Assembly: GCA_020161535.1 (NCBI GenBank)
Contig: JAIUNW010000010.1
Span: 146,241 to 210,240, forward strand
Source: Bacteroidota bacterium
Lineage (GTDB): Bacteria > Bacteroidota > Bacteroidia > Chitinophagales > Chitinophagaceae
Direction of reading: 5' to 3'
DNA: 64,000 bases
Below the pieces are notes generated by a model. It was given only the letters and a program-made list of their open reading frames with translations. It searched no databases and was not told where the DNA came from. Each line of letters starts with the position of its first letter. Position 1 is the first letter of the stretch. A program made the translations under genes and the position numbers. Shown here piece after piece: positions 27,124 to 36,253 of this stretch.

Positions 27124-27292
27124 TGTTTAAGGTTTAAGGTTTAAAGTGTAAGGTTGCTGCCGCGTGCAAAGTGGTTAACTAGTTTTCTGCTGGTTGTGTT
27201 GGACGATTTTTGTGCAGAATACCTGGAAGAGTTGTTGCCAAAGGGAAGCGAACATGGAGTGGCATACTTGAAAAAGTAGAAACCTCCCTGGG

Positions 27293-27430
27293 ACGGAAAT
27301 TTCCTTGGGGCGGAATTTTCCAAAGAGGTGGCTAAATTAACTTCATGGCGTTGGCTATGACATCTCCAAAGAGTTGGCCATAATATCTCCTAGGAGGTGG
27401 CGATAATATCTCTAAGGAGGTGTCGATAAC
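27293..27430. repeat. 23-bp degenerate tandem repeat array (six units)
   Basis: Six 23-base units run head to tail at 27293, 27316, 27339, 27362, 27385 and 27408. The last three are the most alike: each begins ATCTC, has an AAGAG or GGAGG core and ends GATAAT, GATAAC or CATAAT. Unit five contains the palindrome CTCCTAGGAG. Units five and six carry AGGAGGTG, a full match to a Shine-Dalgarno sequence. The rest of 27124-27449 holds an AAGGTTT microrepeat just after the cytochrome gene and nothing else I can name. Confidence 0.75.
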
Positions 27431-27449
27431 AGATGTATATAACGCGGCT

Positions 27450-28214
27450 ATGATGGATGCATACAACTTTTTGAAAAGAACTATTTTCAGCACGACTTTG
27501 GTCTTTTTTTCATTTACAACAAAAGCTCAAACGATAATGCGTTCACTAGACGAACTTATAAACCAGGAAGAGCCAGGATGGGCTTTCGTACAGCAATGGA
27601 TAGACGCTGCAAAAAACAGGGTAGAAATATTGCCGGTCGACGCAGCCAGCGCAAATGACGCGCTTTACAAAACACAAGTAACAACCCGTTCTCCCATGGG
27701 TGCAATCGTTTATATGACAGGGGGACTTTTGATTGACAACGGTTGGATTAGAATACTTGGTTCAGGAAATGCAAAACTTACCAGAACACTTCCTGATTGG
27801 AATAAGGGCAAGTCATTTACAGCGTTTGGGCAAGTCGCCCCATTTTTATTAATAGCAGACGACGCTATGGGTGGTTACTTTATACTAAACGGTGGTGGGC
27901 TTGGTAAAGACCTGGGCAAAGTATATTACTTTTCTCCCGACAATTTGGAATATGAACCACTTGATTTAACCTATTCCGAGTTTTTGGCGTTTTGTTTTGA
28001 CAATAACCTTGATGAATTCTATAAAGGTTATCGGTGGACAAACTGGAAAGAAGATGTGGGCAAATTAAGTGGCGACGAAACCTTTAATTTTTATCCAACC
28101 CTATGGTCCCGGGAAGGCAAAGACATCAACAAAGTATCGCGAAAAACAATACCCATTGAAGAACAATACCAATTAAACCTCACCCTTAGAAAACAACTCG
28201 GCCTCGACAAATAA
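27450..28214 (+). CDS. DUF2625 family protein with N-terminal signal peptide
   Basis: About 254 residues. A hydrophobic signal segment (RTIFSTTLVFFSFTTKAQ) precedes a DUF2625 domain with the family phrase VTTRSPMGAIVYMTGGLLID and then WIRILGSG. The function of DUF2625 is unknown. The open frame extends to a GTG at 27420 inside the repeat array, but ATG 27450 or 27453 gives a standard signal peptide. A six-codon reading frame (ATG 27433 to TGA 27451-27453) overlaps the start and could couple translation to the repeat-borne Shine-Dalgarno sequence. The gene is closed by the terminator at 28328. Confidence 0.8.
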   Translation: MMDAYNFLKRTIFSTTLVFFSFTTKAQTIMRSLDELINQEEPGWAFVQQWIDAAKNRVEILPVDAASANDALYKTQVTTRSPMGAIVYMTGGLLIDNGWIRILGSGNAKLTRTLPDWNKGKSFTAFGQVAPFLLIADDAMGGYFILNGGGLGKDLGKVYYFSPDNLEYEPLDLTYSEFLAFCFDNNLDEFYKGYRWTNWKEDVGKLSGDETFNFYPTLWSREGKDINKVSRKTIPIEEQYQLNLTLRKQLGLDK

Positions 28215-28227
28215 CAGCCCTATCACC

Positions 28228-28315
28228 GTCCCTCCGCGCCCTCTGCGAGAAACAAACCACACCCTGCGAGAACCAACCCACTCTCTGCGAGAACCAAAAC
28301 CCCACCGCGATCTCC
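28228..28315. repeat. CTCTGCGAGAA-type short repeats (copy of a dispersed element)
   Basis: Three spaced copies of CTGCGAGAA(A/C)CAA lie just after the DUF2625 stop. The first 26 bases, 28228-28253, read on the minus strand match 54177-54202 at 23 of 26 positions (core CGCAGAG, two variable bases, CGCGGAGGGAC). No protein is encoded here. Confidence 0.65.
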
Positions 28316-28327
28316 CAAATACAAAAA

Positions 28328-28356
28328 GGGCACCATCACGGTGCCCCAATTTTTTT
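28328..28356 (+). terminator. rho-independent terminator after the DUF2625 gene
   Basis: The stem GGGCACC (28328-28334) pairs with GGTGCCC (28340-28346) around a five-base loop, followed by a T run at 28350-28356. An A run before the stem could let it work on both strands, but there is no minus-strand gene nearby. Confidence 0.8.
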
Positions 28357-28434
28357 GTACGGTTCAGAACTAACACATTCTAGTCAATCAATAGGTACAA
28401 ATTTCAGGTCTTCAAGAGGATACGGATCAAACGG

Positions 28435-28615
28435 GTCTTGGTTTTCTGGATCTTGGATTTTGTAGCCAGTGAAATGGTTTCATCGGATTCGGATTCCTGG
28501 TTTTTCCAGGTTGGATCTTGGTTGTTCTTCTCGGAATGTTGGATATCGTTGGATTTGGATCTTTTTGGTTTTTCTGGATCTGGATGCTGTATTTCTGGAT
28601 CTGGATGCTTTCGTT
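28435..28615. repeat. degenerate GGTTTTTCTGGATTTGG-like low-complexity repeats
   Basis: Repeated variants of TTTCTGGATCTTGGA and TTGGATTTGGATC fill this stretch. It reads as a 118-residue open frame rich in Ser, Gly, Phe and Trp, which I do not accept as a gene. The same repeat sense occurs on the minus strand at 54334-54540. The rest of 28357-28766 shows no further gene; nothing else stands out before the SDR start. Confidence 0.6.
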
Positions 28616-28766
28616 GCTATCTCTATAACAAAAGTATAAAACGATTAAAGCCTTGCAAGAGCACTTCTGCTGAATCTGGGCGATTCATTAAATCCCCGTT
28701 TATAAGTAGTATTACGAAGCTTTTTTTTGAAAGAATGCAACTAACTTTCAGAAAACATACAATGCT

Positions 28767-29588
28767 ATGCTGTTTGCGAACAAAAGGGTATTAATCACGG
28801 GTGGAAGCCGGGGTATCGGCAAGGCCATCGCCCTAAAACTGGGTGCTGCTGGTGCTAAAATTGCCATTGCTGCCAAAACTGTAGAACCACATCCCCGGCT
28901 CGAGGGCACTATTCATACCGCTGCTGCAGAAATCCGCAATGCGGGTTCGCCCGATGTCGTTCCGCTACAGGTAGATATACGATACGAAGAGAGTATAGAA
29001 GCCGCCATTCGGGCTACGGTAGAGCGTTTTGGCGGCATCGACATACTCGTAAACAATGCAAGCGCGATCAGTCTTACGAACACTGCACAAACCGATCCCA
29101 AGCGTTGGGACCTGATGCACGGCATCAATGTGCGCGGCACTTTCCTGGTGTCGCGGGCCTGCATACCGCATTTGAAAGAGGGCGTTAATCCGCATATCCT
29201 TAACCTTTCGCCGCCCTTGAACATGGATCCGCGCTGGTTTGCACCGCACCTGGCCTATACCATGAGTAAATACGGGATGAGTATGGTGGTGCTGGGTCTC
29301 GCCGAAGAACTCAAACCCCTGCACATCGCTGCCAATGCGCTGTGGCCGCAAACCACCATCGCCACAGCGGCGGTGAACAACCTGTTGGGTGGCGAAGCAC
29401 TCATGCTGCGCAGCCGCACCCCAGGTATAGTTGCCGATGCGGCCTTCGACATCTTGCAAAAACCCTCCACTGAATGCACGGGTAATTTCTTCATCGATGA
29501 AGAAGTACTCAAAGCCGCAGGTGTAACCGACTTCAGCCAGTATGCAGTCGATCCCAGCCAGAAATTAATGAAGGATTTGTTTTTATGA
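28767..29588 (+). CDS. short-chain dehydrogenase/reductase (HSDL2-like)
   Basis: A 273-residue classical SDR. The cofactor motif is TGGSRGIG (11-18), NNAS follows at about residue 93, and the catalytic Tyr-x-x-x-Lys is YTMSK with a preceding serine in LNLSPPLN. The sequence AKTVEPHPRLEGTIHTAAAE after the cofactor loop and the HALWPQT-like ANALWPQTTIATAAV segment resemble hydroxysteroid-dehydrogenase-like protein 2. NADP(H) use and a fatty- or hydroxyacyl substrate are likely but not proven. Confidence 0.87.
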   Translation: MLFANKRVLITGGSRGIGKAIALKLGAAGAKIAIAAKTVEPHPRLEGTIHTAAAEIRNAGSPDVVPLQVDIRYEESIEAAIRATVERFGGIDILVNNASAISLTNTAQTDPKRWDLMHGINVRGTFLVSRACIPHLKEGVNPHILNLSPPLNMDPRWFAPHLAYTMSKYGMSMVVLGLAEELKPLHIAANALWPQTTIATAAVNNLLGGEALMLRSRTPGIVADAAFDILQKPSTECTGNFFIDEEVLKAAGVTDFSQYAVDPSQKLMKDLFL

Positions 29589-29688
29589 ACCAAACCAGCT
29601 TTGACTGATACCAAACCGCCGTAGTTAGCGTAAACAGGGATTTTATTACCGCCTGTGTAAAGGTTTCATGTCGGGTTCAGCCGCCCGT

Positions 29689-29696
29689 TATATTTG
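29689..29696 (+). promoter_or_regulatory. -7 promoter element (TATATTTG) for the DUF5916 gene
   Basis: TATATTTG matches TAnnTTTG exactly and is 10 bases before ATG 29707. It lies downstream of the alternative ATG at 29668, which argues for the later start. The -33 box is poor (TTTCATG region). Confidence 0.5.
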
Positions 29697-29706
29697 CAGG
29701 CCTGCT

Positions 29707-32181
29707 ATGCGTGGACGTTTACCCCTGACCTTGCTCATTGTATTGTTTGGCCAAATATTGCTGGCACAAACAAAGTCAAGGTCATTACCGGCAGTAAGAA
29801 CCACTGTAGCGCCCGTGATCGACGGCGAAATCAATGAAGCGATCTGGAAAACAAGCCCACCAGCCACCGGCTTTATCGAATTCCAACCCACACCCGGTCG
29901 TATCGAGAATGAAGAAACCAGAACCGAAATTCACCTGCTCTACGATGATGTTGCCATTTATGTGGGTGGCTATTGTTATGAGAAAAGGGACAGTATCATT
30001 ACTGAATTGGTAGGTCGCGATAGGGTTGGCGCCAATGACCACGTGGCCGTTTTTTTTGACACTTATCACGACCGCATCAACGCCACTGGTTTTTTCGTAA
30101 CGGCGCTGGGCGAACAATATGATGCCAGGTATTACGCTGCCATCGCCAATAACAGCAGCGATGAAGGCGGTAGTGAATCATTTACCGAAGATGATACCTG
30201 GAATGCGGTTTATATTAGTCGCGCGCAACTGCACAACGATGGCTGGAGTTTTGAAATGCGCATTCCATATTCAGCACTCCGTTTCTCGAAAGACAGTGTA
30301 CAACAATGGGGTTTGAATTTTTTTCGCAACCGCACGAAAGCAGGCAGAAAATATACCTGGAATTTTTTTGATCCCAAGGTCAGCGGACTCGTAAATCAAT
30401 TCGGCACCTGGGATAAACTGGCCCATATCAAACCGCCCTTGCGACTTTCCTTCACCCCTTATTTTGCGGCCTATAGCAACCACTATCCGTATAATGCACA
30501 GGGTGTAAAAAACTGGACGCAGTCGGTGAATGGTGGCATGGATGTAAAACTGGGCATCAGCCAATCGTTCACGCTCGATATGACGCTGATCCCCGACTTC
30601 GGCCAGGTGCAAAGTGATAACCGGGTGCTAAACCTGACACCATTTGAAGTTAAGTTCGACGAATACCGAACTTTTTTCACCGAAGGCACTGAGTTGTTCA
30701 GCAAGGGCGATCTTTTTTATTCGCGGCGCATTGGCGGCACTCCGCTACACTATGATGATGTGCGTGAAAACCTACCTGCGGGACAAACCGTCACAAAAAA
30801 CCCCACTGAATCCAAACTCGTCAATGCCACCAAGGTATCGGGCCGCAGTACCAAAGGGCTCGGCATCGGTTTTCTGAATGCCATGAGCAAGCCGATGTTT
30901 GCCACCGTTGAAGACAGCAATAAACATAGCTATACGTTACAAACAGCACCGTTTACCAACTATAATATTTTTGTGCTGGACCAGTCGCTCAAAAACAACA
31001 GCTCGGTATCATTGATCAATACCAATGTGCTGCGCGATGGTGCTGATTACGATGCCAATGTTACAGCGGCAGTATGGAACCTGAACGACAAACACAACCA
31101 ATACAACAGCAATGGTCGTTTTGCGCGCAGCCACAAGGGCGGTGCCAATGGCTACAAAGAAAATGGCTTTGCCTATGACTTCAGCGCCGGCAAATCGGGC
31201 GGTAAATTTTTGTATCGCTTTTTCCAGAGTATGGCCAGCGATCAATACGACCAAAATGACCTGGGCATTCTGTTCAATAACAATTACCTCACCAGCGGTC
31301 TTGAATTCAAATATCGCTGGTTGGAACCTTCGCATTGGCGCAACAAGTTTGTGGTGAACCTAAAGGGTTTGTACACGCAACGATACAAGCCCTGGGATTA
31401 CCAACAAGCAGAAATGAGTGGCTGGGGGGAAGTGCAGTTAAAGAACCTGTGGACGGTAGGCGCTTGGGCCAGCATATGGCCCTACCAATATGATTATTAT
31501 GAGCCGCGGATCAGTGGCATGAAATTCTATCGCGCCGCCAGCCATGCAATGGGCGGCTGGGTGGGCACCAACCAGGCGAAGCGCTATAATGTTGTTGTAC
31601 AGACTTTCTGGCGACGACAGGGTTTGTTCAATGGCCTAGGCGGTGACATCGAAGTGGAGCAGTCGTTTCGGGTCAACAATGCATTTTCGGTTCGCTTGTC
31701 AACGTTTGCCCAGCCTCGCTATAACCAGGCCGGTTTCACGCTACTGGATTCGACCAACCAGCCGGTGTTTGCCCGTCGCGATCGTCGCACGTACGACAAT
31801 GTGCTCAACCTGAAATACAATTTCAATACCCGCATGGGCCTCAACCTCCGGATTCGGCACTACTGGAGCAAAGTGTGGAACAAGGCGTTTTATGACCTGG
31901 CTACTAACGGTCGGCTACAACCGAAAACAGGCTATGCTGGCCCCGTTGGCCAAAACTATAATTTCTTCAATGTCGACATGGTATATACCTGGCAAGTTGC
32001 ACCGGGTAGCTTTTTCAACCTGGTTTGGAAGAATGCCGTCAGCACCGCCGACGAAATTGTGGTCGACGATTATATTCGCAACGTGCGGAATGTAGTACAG
32101 TCCCCCGCTTTGAACAGCCTTTCGGTAAAACTGATTTACTACCTCGATGCCATCGATTTTCGCGTAAGAAAGAAGAAATGA
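29707..32181 (+). CDS. DUF5916 outer-membrane barrel protein with CBM9-like N-terminal domain
   Basis: An 824-residue exported protein with signal peptide RLPLTLLIVLFGQILLAQ. The N-terminal 200 residues are a carbohydrate-binding family 9-like domain (APVIDGEINEAIWKTSPPAT, FFDTYHDRINATGFFVTALG). The rest is a long beta-barrel-like part rich in alternating aromatic strands, the DUF5916 arrangement common in Bacteroidota. Substrate and role are unknown; it is probably an outer-membrane protein. It ends nine bases before the convergent lysS. Confidence 0.88.
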   Translation: MRGRLPLTLLIVLFGQILLAQTKSRSLPAVRTTVAPVIDGEINEAIWKTSPPATGFIEFQPTPGRIENEETRTEIHLLYDDVAIYVGGYCYEKRDSIITELVGRDRVGANDHVAVFFDTYHDRINATGFFVTALGEQYDARYYAAIANNSSDEGGSESFTEDDTWNAVYISRAQLHNDGWSFEMRIPYSALRFSKDSVQQWGLNFFRNRTKAGRKYTWNFFDPKVSGLVNQFGTWDKLAHIKPPLRLSFTPYFAAYSNHYPYNAQGVKNWTQSVNGGMDVKLGISQSFTLDMTLIPDFGQVQSDNRVLNLTPFEVKFDEYRTFFTEGTELFSKGDLFYSRRIGGTPLHYDDVRENLPAGQTVTKNPTESKLVNATKVSGRSTKGLGIGFLNAMSKPMFATVEDSNKHSYTLQTAPFTNYNIFVLDQSLKNNSSVSLINTNVLRDGADYDANVTAAVWNLNDKHNQYNSNGRFARSHKGGANGYKENGFAYDFSAGKSGGKFLYRFFQSMASDQYDQNDLGILFNNNYLTSGLEFKYRWLEPSHWRNKFVVNLKGLYTQRYKPWDYQQAEMSGWGEVQLKNLWTVGAWASIWPYQYDYYEPRISGMKFYRAASHAMGGWVGTNQAKRYNVVVQTFWRRQGLFNGLGGDIEVEQSFRVNNAFSVRLSTFAQPRYNQAGFTLLDSTNQPVFARRDRRTYDNVLNLKYNFNTRMGLNLRIRHYWSKVWNKAFYDLATNGRLQPKTGYAGPVGQNYNFFNVDMVYTWQVAPGSFFNLVWKNAVSTADEIVVDDYIRNVRNVVQSPALNSLSVKLIYYLDAIDFRVRKKK

Positions 32182-32190
32182 ACCCCCGCG

Positions 32191-33696
32191 TTATGCTTCG
32201 GGGCGCATCTGCGGAAACAACAACACATCCTGGATGGAAGGCTGGTTGGTCATCATCATGCACAAGCGATCGATGCCGATACCAATGCCCGCTGTAGGTG
32301 GCATGCCATATTCAAGGGCCCGCAAAAAGTCTTGGTCAATAAACATGGCTTCATCATCACCCCGCTCCATCAAGGCCGCCTGCTCTTCAAAACGTTCACG
32401 CTGGTCGATCGGATCGTTCAGTTCTGAATAGGCATTGGCGATTTCTTTTCCGTTGATATAAAGCTCGAAACGCTCTACCAGTCCGGCTTTGCTGCGGTGC
32501 TTCTTGGTCAGCGGACTCATCTCCACCGGGTAATCAATCACAAAAGTGGGCTGGATGAATTTGCTTTCGCTGGTCGCACTGAAAATTTCATCGATCAGTT
32601 TGCCTTTGCCGATTTTCGGATCAACGGCAATATTGAGTTGCTTGCAAACTGCACGCAGTGCCGCTTCGTCCATGCCATTGATATCAATACCCGTATTCTC
32701 TTTGATGGCGTCTAAGATGCCAATTCTTTTGAAAGGCGCTTTGATACTGACGGCCTGGTCGCCGATGGTGATTTCTGTAGTGCCGTTCACGGCCATGGCA
32801 ACGGTTTCCAGCATCTGCTCGGTGGTTTCCATCATCCAGAGATAGTCTTTATAGGCCGTGTACCATTCGAGAATGGTAAACTCAGGGTTGTGTGTGCGAT
32901 CCATGCCCTCGTTGCGGAAGTTGCGGCTGAATTCATATACCCAGTCGAACCCGCCAACAATACAACGCTTTAGGTACAGTTCGTTGGCGATACGCAGGTA
33001 GAAAGGAACATCGAGCGCATTGTGGTGGGTGATGAAGGGGCGTGCAGCCGCGCCACCGGGAATGGCTTGCAATACCGGGGTATCCACTTCCAAGGCGCCG
33101 CGCTCGTTGAGAAACTGGCGCATGGCATTCACCAGTTTGGTGCGCTTAACGAATGTTTCCCGCACTTGCGGATTGATGATCAGGTCGGCATAACGCTGGC
33201 GATATTTGAATTCAGGATCGCTAACGGCGTCGAAGGTTTGCCCTTCCACTTCTTTCACCACCGGCAGGGGTTTCAATGATTTGGTTAACAAAGTCAGTTC
33301 CTGCACATGCACAGAGGTTTCACCCACTTTGGTGGTGAACACAAATCCTTTGATGCCCACAATATCGCCGAGGTCAATCTTCTTCCACACTTCATCGTAG
33401 AGGGTTTTGTCGTCACCCGGACAAATATCATCGCGGCGAACATAGATCTGGATGCGGCCCGTACTATCTTGCAACTCAGCAAAACTTGCTTTGCCCATGG
33501 GACGGTTGCTCATGATCCTGCCGGCCAACACCACATCCGTAAACGCATCCTTGTTTTCTTCGCCCTTGTAGTTCGCCTTGATAGCAGCGGTAGTGCTATT
33601 CACGGGAAACAAAGGGGCAGGATAGGGGTCGATGCCCAGTTCCTGCAAATGCTGCAATTTTTCTCTCCGGATGATCTCCTGTTCTGAAAGTGCCAT
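32191..33696 (-). CDS. lysS: lysine--tRNA ligase (class II)
   Basis: A 501-residue class II lysyl-tRNA synthetase with an OB-fold anticodon-binding domain (about 50-150, VVLAGRIMSNRPMGKASFAEL) and a catalytic domain with motif 2 (FRNEGMDRTHNPEFTILEWY) and motif 3 (GIGIGIDRLCMMM). It charges tRNA-Lys in the cytoplasm. ATG 33696 (MALSEQE) is chosen; the frame is open 11 codons further, but the promoter -7 box lies inside that extension. Confidence 0.97.
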   Translation of the reverse strand: MALSEQEIIRREKLQHLQELGIDPYPAPLFPVNSTTAAIKANYKGEENKDAFTDVVLAGRIMSNRPMGKASFAELQDSTGRIQIYVRRDDICPGDDKTLYDEVWKKIDLGDIVGIKGFVFTTKVGETSVHVQELTLLTKSLKPLPVVKEVEGQTFDAVSDPEFKYRQRYADLIINPQVRETFVKRTKLVNAMRQFLNERGALEVDTPVLQAIPGGAAARPFITHHNALDVPFYLRIANELYLKRCIVGGFDWVYEFSRNFRNEGMDRTHNPEFTILEWYTAYKDYLWMMETTEQMLETVAMAVNGTTEITIGDQAVSIKAPFKRIGILDAIKENTGIDINGMDEAALRAVCKQLNIAVDPKIGKGKLIDEIFSATSESKFIQPTFVIDYPVEMSPLTKKHRSKAGLVERFELYINGKEIANAYSELNDPIDQRERFEEQAALMERGDDEAMFIDQDFLRALEYGMPPTAGIGIGIDRLCMMMTNQPSIQDVLLFPQMRPEA

Positions 33697-33715
33697 GGAA
33701 GCGATTTTGAGGGGG

Positions 33716-33745
33716 CAAAAGTACTTCAAAGCGCTGAAAAAGCAG
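33716..33745 (-). promoter_or_regulatory. promoter of lysS
   Basis: On the minus strand TACTTTTG (33723-33716) matches TAnnTTTG. CTG, one base off TTG, sits 19 bases upstream of it. The box is about 20 bases before the lysS ATG. Confidence 0.55.
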
Positions 33746-33825
33746 TCTTAATCCTTTGTTTAGCCTTAACCCGCTGTTTATAAGCGGCTAATGCCCGATG
33801 CTTCCGTTTACCTACCTTCGAAGGC

Positions 33826-36231
33826 ATGCGTCTTCTGTTTATTTTTTTGTTTCTACGACTACATTTTTTTGCGGATGCCCAAACGAATGAATCGACTGAA
33901 TGGATTCGTATCAACCAATTGGGTTACCTGCCCGGCTCGGTTAAAACCGCCGTTTGGTGCAGCAAGGATAATAAGTCGATCGGCTATTTTGAATTGGTCG
34001 ACGACCATGAGCAGGTGGTTTACCGACGAGCGGTTAAAAAAGCATCGGGCGCGTACGGGCCTTTTCAGCAAACCGTGCGGCTTGATTTCAGTGCGTTTCG
34101 CAAGCGGGGACTTTATCGGATAAAAGCCGGTGAGGCCATTTCACCTGCATTTCCCATCAACGATTTTGTGTACCAGGGCAGCGCCGATTTTTGCCTGCGG
34201 TATATGCGCCAGCAACGCACCGGGTTCAATCCCACCATGAACGATAGTTGTCATAACAGGGATGGTTATACGCTGTATGGCCCCATGCCTGACAGTACGC
34301 ATGTTGATGTGGTGGGTGGCTGGCACGATGCAACCGATTACCTGCAATATGCAAGCACCAGCGCCAATGCCACTTATCATTTGTTGATGGCGCTGGAAGA
34401 ATTTCCGAATGTGTTTACAGACAAATATGCCGCTAATGGCTTGCCTGGCAAGAACGGACTGACAGATATTTATGATGAGGCCAAATGGGGGCTTGATTGG
34501 TTGCTCAAAATGCACCCAAAGCCCGATTGGATGTTTGTGCAGATCGCCGATGATCGCGACCATGTGGGTATGCGCTTGCCAGGGCTCGACAGTCAGTACA
34601 ACCGTGGGGCAGAGCGACCGGTATATTTTTTAAGCGGCTATCCGCAACAGCAGGGCAAGGGCTTGAACAAAACAACCGGCACCAGTTCGCTGGCGGCGAA
34701 GTTCAGTAGTGCTTTTGAAGCGGGTTCGCGACTCATGCAAAACAGCGCTTATACAAGCCTGTTAGCTGAGCGCGCAAAAACCGCCTTGGCCTATGCCTAT
34801 AAACGCGAAGGCTTCACCCAAACCGCCTCGGTAAAAGCGCCCTATATCTATGCCGAAGAAAATTGGGCCGATGATATGGAACTGGCACTGGCGGCGGCCG
34901 ATAGCCTGAATGCCGCCCTTGCGTATGCAGCAAAAGAACCACAAACGCCCTGGCTGGGAAAAGACACCGCCAGCCATTACCAATGGTATCCCTTCATCAA
35001 CCTCGGTCATCGGGCACTGGCCAAAAAGTTGAATGGCGTCCATCGCGCGAAACTGATCGCCTATTATGAAAAAGGCATCAACCTGGTTTGGCAAAAAGCA
35101 AAACAGAACGGCTTCTACCGCGGCATACCCTTTATCTGGTGCAGCAATAACCTTACGGTTGCTTTTGCCATGCAGTGTCGCTGGTATCGTGAATTGAGCG
35201 GCGATAAAAAATACGAACCACTCGAACAGGCTTGTATCGACTGGCTATTTGGTTGCAACCCCTGGGGCACCAGCATGGTGTATGGATTGCCGGCAGGAGG
35301 CGATACACCGGTTGATCCCCATGCCTCGTTTAGTTTCTTAAAAAAGGCACCGGTTGATGGCGCACTGGTTGATGGACCGGTGTACACCAATATATTCAAA
35401 AACCTGATCGGGCTGACCATGTATGATGCCGATGAATATGCCGCTTTCCAAAGTGGATTGGCGGTGTACCACGATGATGCGGGCGATTTTAGTACCAATG
35501 AACCCACCATGGATGGCACAGCTTCCTTGGTTTATTTACTGGCCTCGCTCGAAAACCAGGGCGCGCGTAACCAGGCCATTACACGCATGGACAGCACCAG
35601 GAAAACCATCTACCTGCTGTTTACCGGTCACGAGTTTGCAGATGGCGGTCTCCTGATTCGCAATGCCCTAAAAGAGGCCGGGGTGAAAGCGTCGTTTTTT
35701 TTCACGGGCGATTTTTATCGCAACCAGCAACCAGGTATTATCAAGCTATTGCAGTACGACGGACATTTTCTCGGTCCGCACAGCGATAAACATTTGTTGT
35801 ACAACGACTGGAACAAACGCGACAGCACATTGCTGAGCAGGGCCGATTTTGACAAAGACCTGCACAACAATCTATCGGCGATGGCTGCTCTGGGCATTGA
35901 TACGGGTGCCGTCAACTATTTCCTGCCCGCCTATGAGTGGTATAATGATAGTATTGTACACTGGACCAGCGCCAATGGATTGCAGTTGATTAATTATACG
36001 CCGGGTACGCTGAGCCATGCAGACTATACAAGCGACAAGGATAAAAATTTTCGCGACAACGAAACCATTTATCAATCAATCATCAGCCAGGAAAAGAAGA
36101 CGGGCCTCAATGGTTTTCTGTTGTTGATGCATATCGGTGCGGGTGCCGGCCGAAGCAAGGGCTTTTATCATCGCTTACCCGAATTGATTAAATACCTGAA
36201 ACAGCGGGGTTATACTTTCAGCAGGCTATGA
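33826..36231 (+). CDS. GH9 family glycosidase with CelD_N-like and deacetylase-like domains
   Basis: An 801-residue exported enzyme. After a signal peptide (to about residue 19), an Ig-like CelD_N domain (RINQLGYLPGSVKTAVW) precedes a GH9 (alpha/alpha)6 catalytic region. The catalytic pair is Asp168 and Asp171 in GGWHDATD and the acid is Glu559 in NEPTMDGTASL. Residues about 590-801 resemble a NodB deacetylase domain: GHEFADGG replaces the usual FDDGP, with HSDKH as the metal motif, PAYEW and LLMHIG. GH9 enzymes hydrolyse beta-glucans and related glycans. The fused domain may be an altered or inactive esterase. Confidence 0.82.
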   Translation: MRLLFIFLFLRLHFFADAQTNESTEWIRINQLGYLPGSVKTAVWCSKDNKSIGYFELVDDHEQVVYRRAVKKASGAYGPFQQTVRLDFSAFRKRGLYRIKAGEAISPAFPINDFVYQGSADFCLRYMRQQRTGFNPTMNDSCHNRDGYTLYGPMPDSTHVDVVGGWHDATDYLQYASTSANATYHLLMALEEFPNVFTDKYAANGLPGKNGLTDIYDEAKWGLDWLLKMHPKPDWMFVQIADDRDHVGMRLPGLDSQYNRGAERPVYFLSGYPQQQGKGLNKTTGTSSLAAKFSSAFEAGSRLMQNSAYTSLLAERAKTALAYAYKREGFTQTASVKAPYIYAEENWADDMELALAAADSLNAALAYAAKEPQTPWLGKDTASHYQWYPFINLGHRALAKKLNGVHRAKLIAYYEKGINLVWQKAKQNGFYRGIPFIWCSNNLTVAFAMQCRWYRELSGDKKYEPLEQACIDWLFGCNPWGTSMVYGLPAGGDTPVDPHASFSFLKKAPVDGALVDGPVYTNIFKNLIGLTMYDADEYAAFQSGLAVYHDDAGDFSTNEPTMDGTASLVYLLASLENQGARNQAITRMDSTRKTIYLLFTGHEFADGGLLIRNALKEAGVKASFFFTGDFYRNQQPGIIKLLQYDGHFLGPHSDKHLLYNDWNKRDSTLLSRADFDKDLHNNLSAMAALGIDTGAVNYFLPAYEWYNDSIVHWTSANGLQLINYTPGTLSHADYTSDKDKNFRDNETIYQSIISQEKKTGLNGFLLLMHIGAGAGRSKGFYHRLPELIKYLKQRGYTFSRL

Positions 36232-36253
36232 CAGCAGACTTTGAAGTTCGTAA

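Noticed and set aside
27124..27292. AAGGTTTAAGGTTTAAAG microrepeat after the cytochrome gene, possible minus ORF at 27141-27323
   Set aside because: The repeat is short and the ORF has no support; no terminator hairpin was visible either.
28438..28794. 118-codon open frame rich in Ser, Phe, Trp and Gly
   Set aside because: It lies entirely in degenerate GGATTTGG-like repeats and overlaps the SDR start; no start signal or domain.
32150..32215. possible bidirectional terminator between the DUF5916 gene and lysS
   Set aside because: CCCCG/CGGGG could pair, but the stem is only five bases, lies partly inside lysS coding sequence and has no T run.
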